DNA of 64,000 nt from Synaphobranchus kaupii (taxonomy: Eukaryota > Chordata > Actinopteri > Anguilliformes > Synaphobranchidae). The stretch spans positions 107,618,917-107,682,916 of the forward strand of contig CM056380.1 in assembly GCA_029718625.1 (NCBI GenBank), in the 5' to 3' direction. Below, piece after piece: positions 24,884-36,800 of this stretch. How positions within the stretch are numbered: position 1 is the stretch's first letter; every line of letters begins with the position of its first letter. Below the pieces are notes generated by a model that was not told the DNA's origin, did no database searches, and was given only the letters and a program-made list of their open reading frames with translations. A program made the translations under genes and the position numbers.

Positions 24884-27800
24884 ACACACCCTCTGGCTCT
24901 GGTTGAGACGGTATAAATCAGGATTTTTCCAGATTGATTAGAAAAGGAAAATAATCACTAATGGATGGGATCATCGAGGAATGCTGTGGCCAAACTGTGG
25001 CGCGTCCGAGGTGTGGGGTCCTTATCCGATCGGGAATGTGGGCCCTTATCCGATCGGGAATGCGCTCGGCACATCGGGCAGGCTCTCTTCCGTTCCCAGG
25101 ACGCGGCTGTCTGACCGCCGTGGTTTCTGGGAGATAAAAATATGTGCGTGCGGCACATCGGATAACGACCGCAACGTAAACACAAAAGGAACCAGAAATA
25201 GCCGCTTGTACCAGTTCTCTCTGCTCTGGATCTGGTCTCGCATTTATTCTGCTACACATGTACATCCTCACATGCCCGGAAAGACAAGTCAACAGCAAAT
25301 GAGGACCCCTGCCAGCACTACAGCCCTGATATCACTTTATATAAGTCATCATAATTCTCCTCTGATATCACTTTATATAAGTCATCATAATTCTCCTCTG
25401 ATATCACTTCATTGAATAGTAATCAATTCTACCGACATCCCTTCATTTTGGTGAAATCATCACTTAATTTCAACAACTAATTACATTTTTTCCCCTCATT
25501 TTTAAATATTGGCAGCCAACATGAGCCAGAACGTTTAACATGTTATATAATTTGGAATGTTCAACTATTTGCAACCACAGCCACGTTCATGAGCAAACTC
25601 CACTTCCGATTCAGGACTAGCCGTTAGGCATCTCCTCCGAAACACGCCATGTCGCCAGCAGGTTCTTTTCACACCGCAGAGCACAAGCCAAGCTTTGCAT
25701 AGAGCAGCGTCGGAGGAAGACCTTTCAAAAACACGGCTTCGGCATGCAGTCCGCAGCACCGGCCGGTGTTGCTCGAAAGCGACGAAACACGGACCCTGGG
25801 GCCAACTGAATTCTGCCCGAGTCACCAATGCTGCATCGCCCTATGGATCTACCGGCCACAGTGCACTGGCACGGTCCGGGTTTGATCTGAGACTGTGGGG
25901 CGCATCCACGCACCAAAGCGTAGTGCTTCAACCAGATGAGCCGCCCACCACCCAACATAACGAACTGCTGCTGTGTTTCTGTGTAAGAAGGCACTCCGGT
26001 CCCTGCAACTTCAGTTAGAGCAGTTACACACACAAATATCACACTATTACCTCCATGTGAAAGACCGTATAGTGCACCCAATATTCCAGACACCCATTTA
26101 CCTCGTAATGCACAGTATATTACTGCCACTGAACTGCCAACAATTTACATTTTGTCCGAATTTCTTAATTTATTATCATTTATTTTTTCATTTCTTTAAA
26201 TGTAACCTTTACCTTTTGATTTTTTCCCCACACATTGCTTATATCTCTCTCTCTCTTGCAGTCTATTTCCAACATAAACTCCTGTTTGAAACTAAAAAGG
26301 AAACTCTTTAACATCCTTTAAGTGCCACTGAATAATTTTAACTAAGTCCTGTAACAATGATTCTCGCCTAAGGGGGGTAATTCAGGTGATTTACAGCCTA
26401 ACTGTAATTTTAACAGATGTATACCTTTAAAACTACTATAAATACCCTGAGCTATAAAATGTACTGTATACCACTAAGCTCATGACAACAAATTGACCCC
26501 ATAAAGAAAAGGAAAAATATAAAATAAAAAAATAGTATTGTACATATTTGGGAAGAGAACACCTCTGGAAAACATGGAATTGTTTGAGCAATGTAAACAT
26601 TTGGGCAGCTGGTGCGCTGAACCTTGATCAGCGGCCACACCAGCGTTTCCTGGACACCCGCAGCCCTGCACACACACTTCCTGCGGAGAGGAGCGAGTTC
26701 AGCGCTGTGCTATATTTAGATACGTTAGCCTTGGCTTACGCGCCTGTAATGCCACAACGGTATAAAAGGCGCTGCAGCTCACTCAGGTCCTGATCCAGCT
26801 CAAGAGCTTCGAACAGACACCAGCCCCCTGCACTCTGCGAGGCTATAGCGTTACTGAACAGCGCCTAGAAATACGAAGTCAGCCGAATATCACCTCATCG
26901 AAGCAAACAAAAAAGGTAGGTTTCTTCATTTTTTTTTTGCGCTTTTTGATAAAATAGTGAAATTGTACAATTGCTTTTTTTGTGAACCCTTTTAGCAAAA
27001 AAAATATTTTTTTTGTGCTTTTGGTTGCCTTTATATATTTTTTTAATCAAACCACCAAAATAACTAATTACTGGTGTAATCACCGTCAATTCCTCTTTAA
27101 TCATTTGTTTAGTTTGATGTGCCTTTATGATTTAGGCTATAACATATAGAAGTCTCCTTGATGTCAACATGTTACTGTAAAAATAGGCCAAATACTAGAT
27201 CCAATTCAATCGTTTGGCAAATCTTTAATAGTCGCGCTCAATATGGCTACCCTTCAATGTTTTGCATACTAGGCCTAATACTTCCACATCTCTCCCTAGA
27301 ATGAAGCCCAGAAGACTACTCTTGTCAGTTGATCTGTTGCCCACGATCAGCGAGATGCACGAGGAGGTTTCTCAGGTGGCGGCCCCCACGCACGCACACC
27401 AGTCCCTCGATGACTACGTCGACTCAATTAAGGAGCTCGCGCAGCCCGCCTCGGTCCCCGGATGCGGTCCGCTCCGGGTCCAGCGGACCCAGAGGCCCCG
27501 GCTCTTCACCAAACACGCCACGGCAGCCTCCACGTCCCGCCGCGCCGTTCGTGTGCGCCGGCCAAGAGCCGCTGTTGGCCCGGACGGCGTCACGCTAAAA
27601 TTAGATTGCAGGACGGACCCGGTGGACTGGCTATTTGCGCAGACGCAACACGATGCCCCAACGATCCTAGAGAACCACAGATAAGAATATATATAATATA
27701 TAGTTCTGTGGAGAGAACATCCCAGCGGCATTCTGTCTCCTCTGATCTCCCAGCCTCGCGAAGCCGACGAGTGGGATATAAATGAGAACTCATCCATTAA

Positions 27801-30800
27801 TCCATAAGGCAGCAAAGCCTTGGATTCGAGATGAGGAGATAAAAGCTGAGTTTTCATTTCAGTCGAGTAACTGCTGTTTTTACGCGGTTTGCGTCAGACG
27901 GGGGGCAGTTCTACAGATGGGACAGCGGCGGGATAAGCAACCCCCCAATGTCATCGGAGGAACCCAGCAAGGATTAGTCTAATTTATTATTTATGCAGAG
28001 ACTACGGTCTTGTACAAATGTTTACATTGTAAAATTTTCTCTGTCATTTCGTTAATTTTGTAATAAAACACTGATTATTTTACTTGCCATTTGTCGTAAA
28101 TGTCATTAAGATACAGGGTATAACACTGAACTAAAGACTCTTGGTCAAAAATATTGCAGATTCATTATCTGTTTTCTCTCAGTCATACTATTTAAAATGT
28201 TTAAATAAATACTTAAATATTTTATCAAACACAAACACAGTAATCAGCCAGAGTGCTAAGATGCTAGAATCCAGAGCACTCTTTTTCCACTCAACTTTTA
28301 ACGAGTCACAGCAACGTATTATCTCATTAACCCTTTACTCCTGTGGAGCCTCCTGAAATCCACACGTCCGTTATCGCACAATATCATCTTCATTCACATC
28401 CGTGCTGCCTGTCCACATCAGGTCTGTCCAAAATGGCCGCCTCATCCAAACGGTTTGATGCACAGGTGCGTCTCCCTGGCGATGATCCTGACAGTAACTC
28501 AAACAATACAATGGGCCTGCCCTGGATTCAATGTGCATGTAAATAAATGAAAGGCGTCATGTTTTTCTTGATTAATGCAATGTGGTGATTTCACCATTTC
28601 AGCCATCGCCAAACTCACCTATGTTTGGCAGAAGAATAAATGTAACAAATGAGTTTATTTGCGAGCAAGTTTATGGACACGTTATTACCTACAGGAGTCA
28701 GGACATTCGCCAAAATTAAGATCATTCACTTTGTATCCCTGCCACCAAGACACACACATGCACAGACACTTTTAGATTATTACAAAAACTATACTAGACT
28801 ATACAAAAAATTAATTTTTTTTTTTTTTTTTTCCAGACACATCACAAATGCTTAACTCATAAGATTATCATAATGTGCTCATTGTGGCATGCCATAGAGC
28901 AAGTGTTTGTGATTGCAACGAGACCAAGATATTGTTTTTACCATTTACAGTTATCAAACTGTAGGTCTCGAAAGTAGATGAGTAAAGCCAAAGGTGGAGC
29001 GAACAAGGAAACTGTCCCTAATTTTCTTAATGATGGTTTGTGTCCCCCCCCCCCTCTCCCCCCTCCCCCCTCCCCCCTCCCTCAAAAGTATACCAATGGT
29101 CATTACTCAAAGGTTATTTTTCATTATGGGCATCAAATATCAGAAAGATCTGAGATCAAGATTGAAAAAGAGCCATTACTCATTCTTTCTCTCATTTTAC
29201 CCCATATCAGCGCTCTCTCAGTACAGATAGGAACAGAAAATAGGCAGCCTTATTTTAACCCTTATTTTAACCGCACTAAAGTGTTTTCCATCTTTACCAC
29301 GAGTCAGGAAATGAAGGTAGAGTACAGGCCAGTACAAGAACATTTTACTGACGGTCATGGGAGAAATGATTTTAAGAGCCCGTGGAGCTCGTTTTTCAAA
29401 TCCCAACTTGGGATTCCCAAGTGACAGGAAAAGGAAACTGAGTGAATCATGTGACAGGTGATCAAAAAGACCAGGAGGTAACACTCAACACATCTCTATG
29501 TTACCCAAAAAATAGCTTAATCCTTAAGATATGTCTGGGTAGCAAAGAATGACCTAATATTTTGGTATGCCTTAGATCTGACATACACACACACATACAC
29601 ACACACTAAGTCTGAGGCTTATCTTGTCTGGATGGGCTAAGATCAGGAAAGGGAATGAGAGGAGCCGTGCAGATAACGTAGGCATTTGTGCAGAGCTTTT
29701 CTACATGACGCATAAGACACAGAGCACACACAGGTTCTGGAATACTGGGAATCAATCGAGGTGTAAAAGCAGGCGAGACCTGTCGTGCAGTCTGTAGAGT
29801 GGCGGACTCTCCAGCCTTGTACAAGCCCCTCCGCGCGAGCTGGGGTTCGATCCCCCACCATGGCACATTCTGAGCTCTGACGCCTTCTCTATCTGACCAG
29901 TTCCCCTCTCTGACCCCTTCTCTATCTGACCAGTTCCCCTCTCTGACCTCTTCTCTATCTGACCACTTGCCCTCTCTGACCAGTTGCCCTCTCTGACCAG
30001 TTGCCCTCACTGCTTTCTACCTGCCTGAATAAGGGATAAAAAAGGAGGGATGGCCAGTCTGCTCTCCTTCAGGAAAAAAACCAAGACATAGAAAAGCAGG
30101 TGTGGAAAAGAACATCATGTACCATGAAGTCAGAAGTTATTTTTGGTCGAGTTCCCATTTTAATTGAGAGCTGGGCTCCGGGATAATGCTGACACGCAGA
30201 TATTTCCCCCAAACTGTTACAAGCCAAAGCCCGTCTTACACAAGTTTTCTGTATCGGACAGATGTTTGTCCTTTGCACCCATTTCCGCAGTTGACTGACA
30301 TGGCCAAACATTTCCATTTGGACTGCAATAGTCCTGCAGTAACACTCACTACCATTTCACATGGCTCAGTCACTGGGGCAGCAGTTTATCACTTATAAAC
30401 ATAAAACGACACAAGGTGCCGGTCTCTCCTGGTGCTGGAATTCTACTGTCAGTTGTCATAAAAGGGGAAAAATACCAAAAAGCTAAAAATATAAAGAATG
30501 TGACAGAGCGGTTTGTTTGAGGAAGCTGCATGTTCACCTTTGTGTACAGAGAACCTCGTGATCACCTTAATGACCCCCCTCCCATTGTTCTCACGCCTGA
30601 ACAGGATTTCCTGACACCCCCCCCTGCCACTGCTGGTACTGTGGGAAAAATCACACTCAAACAATCCTTTCTTCATATGCACAGCCCCTATAGACTGCTG
30701 ACATCTGTTCTTCCCTCTTTAGGTTGTGGTTTTAAGCAGACTGACAAACCACACATCCCTCTGTCCCTCACGAGCCGTTTCAGCTGTAGTGGAGCATGTG

Positions 30801-33800
30801 ACCCCATTTTACCACTAGAGGGCGACATGGTCCTAATAATGCGATTCTCACACAGCATCGATTTGGTCTGGTCCTGGTCTTCTTTTATGGTTTTTCCTCA
30901 CAATTGTGTCAGTTCCTTACCTCAGCTAGGCTGTGGCTGTGTCTGAATACGACCCCTACGCCCTTTTGAGGGTGCATATTTGAGTCCACTTCGTCAAAAC
31001 GCTTTTGAATTACCAGGATGAACCCCTTATTTTCTGGGTTTTGTTGAGGGAATTCAGGAGCACACTCATCTGCAGAACTGTGCACTCATCCGACAATTTC
31101 AGTAAGTAGCCCGGCATTAAAAACATAAGACAAGAGCGTTTATGCATATTACGGGTCATATTACGAACTACTCTTTTTATTTTTGTTAATTCTATCTTCA
31201 TTCATAATCTACACTTTGTAACAATCGGCATATGTTAACTGATTGAGTTTCTCAATAAAAAAAACAGATTATGAACTACTTCCAATCATATGTTAACGGA
31301 TTGATATTCTCAACAAAAAAAAATAATATATATATTACGAACAACTTGACTAGTTTGGAAAGAGTTTTGCGGGATTTCTTTCGCACACTGCTTGCAAAGT
31401 GAAGGGACAGGGCACATAGTAGACAGGGAACAGGGGTCATATTCGGACACAGCCTGTGACCGAATATGATCCCTGTTCCCTGCTCCCTGTCCACAGACCC
31501 CGGTCTACTATGTGCCCTGTCCCCTCACTTTGCAAGCAGTGGGCGAAAGAAATCCCGCAAGACTCTTTCCAAACTAGTGAGAAAGTGGTTTGTAATATGT
31601 CCCGCTCTTGTACCATAGAAATGCATATACGCTCTATGTCTTGTACTACAAGTAGTTTTTACTTCCGGTTTACTTCCTGAAATTGTCGGATGAGTGTGCT
31701 CCTGAATCCCCTCAACAAAACCCCCGAAATAAGGGTTTCATCCGGGGATTTTAAGTGCCCCCGTTTGTGAGAAAAAGTCTCCCACTCAAAAGCTTTGTGA
31801 CGAAGTTGACTGAAATATGCGCCCTCAAAGGGGTCATATTCGGTCACGGCCCTAGTGTGGAGGAAAACCATTTTGCATTGGCTTGGAGTTCGCTCATACG
31901 CTCCATGTTAGCTGGTCATTACAGCTCTAAGCAGTGTACCCCAAAACTCAAACATTAATATTAATGATTCTAGGGGTGCACACTTCTGCAGCATCCATTC
32001 ATCACACATGGAACCCCGACATTTTAAAATGTTCTCCCAGTCCAGAAAAGCCCAGTTGTGTTTGTATGCCGGTCCCATCGCTGTGTGAGGACCGAGGCTA
32101 GTGTGTGCATTCTCTGAAGCACCACCGCTAAGGTACCACAGGACTGCAACTTCTTCAAACGCTGCCACAGACAGCCCGCATGCACCCAATACAGCAAGGT
32201 AGAGACTTCAACAACCCCTCCTACAGTCAATGGGGGGAGGGGGGGGGGCACCCAGACAGTCCCATGTATTCATGTATGCATTGCAGTATCGTGTCAGGTT
32301 TGGCAACAATGTTATCAACTTTGTGCCCTTTTCAGTAGATGGGTCAACTTTTCTGAGCTCCCAAGCAACATTTTCCCCCTAACAGCAACTTTTCAGAATG
32401 TTCCTGGTGACTTTGGATACTTTGCAGAGTTGCCCGGGTAACTAGCTAAAAATGCAGGACAATATGACCCCCCCCCCCCCCAGCAACTTCTGGCTACAGA
32501 GCTACCAGTCATGAGCAACATCGCATGAACAAGGTTTAGGAAACTGGGTGTGTAACCTAAAGGTTGCAGGTTCGATTCCCATGCAGGTAGAACGCTGCAG
32601 TTGCACCCCTGAGCAAGGTACTCAACCTGGATTGCTTCCATGCATATCCAGTTGTCTAAATGGACGCTATGTAAACGGTGGAAAAGCCGCGTGAGTCACT
32701 CTGTATAAGAGCTTCTGGCAAATGCCTGTAATATCTTCCAGATGAGACGTTAAACGAGGTCCTGACTCGACGCGGTCATTAAAGATCCCGTGACACTTCA
32801 AAGAGCAGGGGGATCCTGGTTAAATTTCCAACATGGCTCTCTCTACACGTCACCGAATCGCCCCCTGATTTAAGTGGCTAAAAACTGTTCTCTCGCTCTC
32901 CACCACAGCTGATGTGTGGTCAGTGTTCTGGTGCAAAATGGCTGCCGTTGTATTACCCAGACGGGTGCTACACATTGGCGGTGGTTGAGGAGTGTCCTCG
33001 AGTTTCTTGAAAGGCACATGCAAATAACAACGTACAATAAGAATAATAATAATAATAATAATGCAATTGAAAAAACACTGTCCTAAGTCCTACCTTCAGT
33101 CCCATCAGGCTGGGGACTGTACCCCATTACACTGCTCTCTAAGTCCTACCTTCAGTCCCATCAAAGATAAGCCAAGCACCTGCTCAGGAGTTAATACAGG
33201 TACACAGGTACTATTGTGAAAGACGAGCATAATTACTACACTGCCATAAATCCTCTGACTGCCTAATAAAAGCAGACATGTACTCAACACCTCTCCCTCT
33301 CTCCCTCTCTCTCTCTCCATACCCGCAGGCAGAAAGAGGCAGAAACAACTCTCGTTTTGTTCTCCTGATCGCACAAATCCAACTTTCAACACAACATTGT
33401 GTGTAATGTATACAGTGGCTACACAGACCGGGCTTTTAAATTCTTTTAAAAGCATTTATTGTTTGTTAACCCACAGAACAAATTAAGCCTACAGAGAACA
33501 ATAGGAGTTATGCTTCACAATGCACAAGGAGTTATGTTTCCTGTTTAACAGGACAAACAGGAGCTCACGTAGGCGAGAGATTTTCTTACGGATTTAAACA
33601 ATTGCATGTGAGCATGAAACCGTGCACTTTCCCTTCTGTTGATACAAATCCTTCTCATAGTTTAGAAATCTAATAAGGCAGGTAAATAACACATAATGCA
33701 GGGACTAATTCTGACTTGTTTATCTCAACTGAAATTTGCCTTGCTTTGATAAAGTTCACCAGAGAATGATGTTTGTTAAATCTAAACACTATAATATTCC

Positions 33801-36800
33801 TTCCCCAGAAGATGCAATAACTGATTTATGCATTCTCATTCGGTTTGCGGTCCAAATAAGAAAATGCACTTCAAGTAACTCCAGAGCAGTTTGCACTGTA
33901 ATGTTATAGTAGACCACAAACCCCCAAATTCCCTACACCATTGTAAGGCGTGTTGCCAGAAACATCTCTAAATAGCTACAAAATATATTGTGTACAAGCT
34001 ATCGCATACAAAAAATATCTTGGCCAATCAAAAAACATTCACTATAACTGAAACAATGTCAAAAACACAACGAAAGTGAACTATCCCTTTAAATTACTTC
34101 ATGCCCTTAAAATTACACCCAATTTGTATAAACCAGCCTTGTAAACATTTACTGCATACTCCTGGCATCCAACAGATGCACATTCCCCTAATTCCACATC
34201 TGGGCCAATACAAAACTGAATATCAAAAAAGCCCAAGCATATCTTTAAGGGATTAAAAGTATCACTTTAATACATGCCTGACTAGCTAAGAGTTACATAA
34301 TATGTTGGTATGCCCTAGATTTAGTAACCTATTGCCACGTCATTCCAATAACCGACAACAAAGACAAACGCGTTCCATTACAAACGCATTAAATCCACTT
34401 CAAAGATACAAAAACAATTTTGGTCAAAAATCGTTTTTCAATAGAAACACAGAATCATGGAATAATTTACCATTAAATATAAGGACAAATATACATCTTA
34501 AACAATTTATCTCCTTTCTTTTCATCTCTTTCTTTCTTTCTATGCTGTAGGACAGGGAACCCTCTGTAAACCAGTAATGTACTGAGTAGGGCCCAAAGAT
34601 TTTAGAACTTTTATGTACTATTATCTTTTTTCCCTGTATTAATAAAATAAAAATGAAATGCAGTGCATTTAATACACACATACACGCAAAATCTCAAATT
34701 CATCCTTGAAAGATAATCACTCAGCTGTTCAAAGTTATTAACAATTAATAAAATTTAGAAGAAGAAAAAAAAAAAGTTGCACCTGTTCAGGAGTTAGATG
34801 ATAGGATAGCAGGTCACACGCGTGACTCATATCCTGTGCAGACGAGAAACTTTCCCCATCACACAAACATTTAAGCCAAGACACAATGCATACATATTAC
34901 TTTTAACCTAAAAAAAACCCTGAGCACAATGATGCCTGGAATTAATAAATTAATGAATTGCATGTTTTTCTAAGTGTGCAATGTTACAATCATATGATAC
35001 GCGTATATTGGGGTGTCCACTGTAGAACCAGCACCAGTGTTTTTAAACCCTCGTGCAATATTTCTGACATTCAATTCAATTAAATTTTATTTGTATAGCG
35101 CTTTTTACAGAGAACAGTCACAAAGACGCTGCACAGGGAAACAGAAGGAAAATTGAGCAAAAAACCAGGCCTTAGCCCCCAATGAACTGTAATTGGAAAA
35201 GTGTTCACATAACATATCTAAAGTTCAATGGTTTGGAGGTTATCAAAGTTCAAGTGAGTGTTGTGATGGAAATACTCCACTGGTGCCACAGGAATTGGCA
35301 TGCTACAGCAGGAGAATTTGGTCTTGTTTTTACACAGAGATCGGTTTAGCTTCACCCCATTGGCCATTCATCTGGTGATGTACAATAGGGGGGGGGGGGG
35401 GGATTCCAAGACTCGTGATGCAACTCCTTATAAATGACTTGCAGTTTCCCCACCCTGCCCCCCCCCCCCACCCTGCCCACTCCCAAACCTCAGCAGGTAA
35501 ACATTTTTTTTAGCGTTGTATTCCATTTTGTCCTTAAAAATTCCCAAAGGAATTGTCAAGGGACAAAGCAAAAATATCTAAATGGCCTCATGTGTTATAC
35601 ATGCAATCCATAGTCAAACTAAAGCAGAGAATTCACTTCAGTAAATGACAAATCTGTGCATAATTTATAAAAGACTGAGCAGATAATTATAAAAAATGTA
35701 TGTTAGCCAAGAAATCAAGCTTAAATTAGTATTTTATTACAAGTGATAAAGATAAGCCATTACACTTCTCCTTCAGGGCAGATAAAGTTTCCCACTCTTT
35801 ATGAAGCTTGCAGAGATACCTGGCTACACCTACGCCAGACGAGCATGGGACTATGACCTTGAGAACTCTACCTGGTAAATACCTTCAGGTAAACACTTCC
35901 GTCTGTCTGGCTCACTGGTGGAAACACACTGTTCTACTGTGCAGCTTTGACACCTACTCTTAGCATTGACCAATGGAAACGCACTATTCCACTGCGCAGC
36001 TTTGACACCTACTCTTAGCATTGACCAATGGAAACGCACTGTTCTACTGCACAGCTTTGACACCGGCTGTTAGCATTCCCCAACGGAAACACACTGTTCG
36101 ACTACGCAGATTAAAGGCAGAGCATTTGCATTGACCAATGGAAACGTACTGCTCGACTGCGCAGCTGAAAGTCGCCTGCACTGATGGAAACATACAGCTC
36201 GACCGCGCAGCTGAAAGCTCCTGCACTTATTATAACACTGTTTGACTGCGCAGCTTTAAGACAGAGCATTAGCATTGACCAATGGAGACATACCGCCTGA
36301 CTGCGCAGCTGGAAGTTCTTGCCATCGTGGTAGCAGTTGTATGTTTTAAGCAGGGACAGGAGATCCGATCTGAAAGGGAAACAAACACACAAGTGGCCAT
36401 TTTGTTTGGTTGATGAACGTAGCACAGTGCACAGAAAGCACTAGCATTCCCATTAAACAAACGGCCAGAATGCATCCCACAATGCATCCCACAAGCAGGG
36501 GAGTGAAACATGCATCCCACAAGCAGGGGAGTGAAACAATGCATCCCACAAGCAGGGGAGTGAAACAATGCTCAAACATATGGTCCTCAAGAAAAGCAGT
36601 CAACAAGGATCAAAAAAGTATCCCACAAACAGAGCGGTCAAACAGAGCGGTCAAACAGAGCGGTCAAACAGAGCGGTCAAACAGAGCGGTCAAACAGAGC
36701 GGTCAAACAGAGCGGTCAAACAGAGCGGTCAAACAGAGCGGTCAAACAGAGCGGTCAAACACGTATGCAGTGTGAATTGAGGAAATAGTCACCTGGCTAT

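Noticed and set aside
27414..27857. A 147-residue minus-strand frame
   Set aside because: It is the antisense shadow of the GC-rich depp1 coding exon.
36410..36780. Frames with repeated [10 protein letters not shown]
   Set aside because: Translation of a 13-bp minisatellite inside a rassf4 intron.
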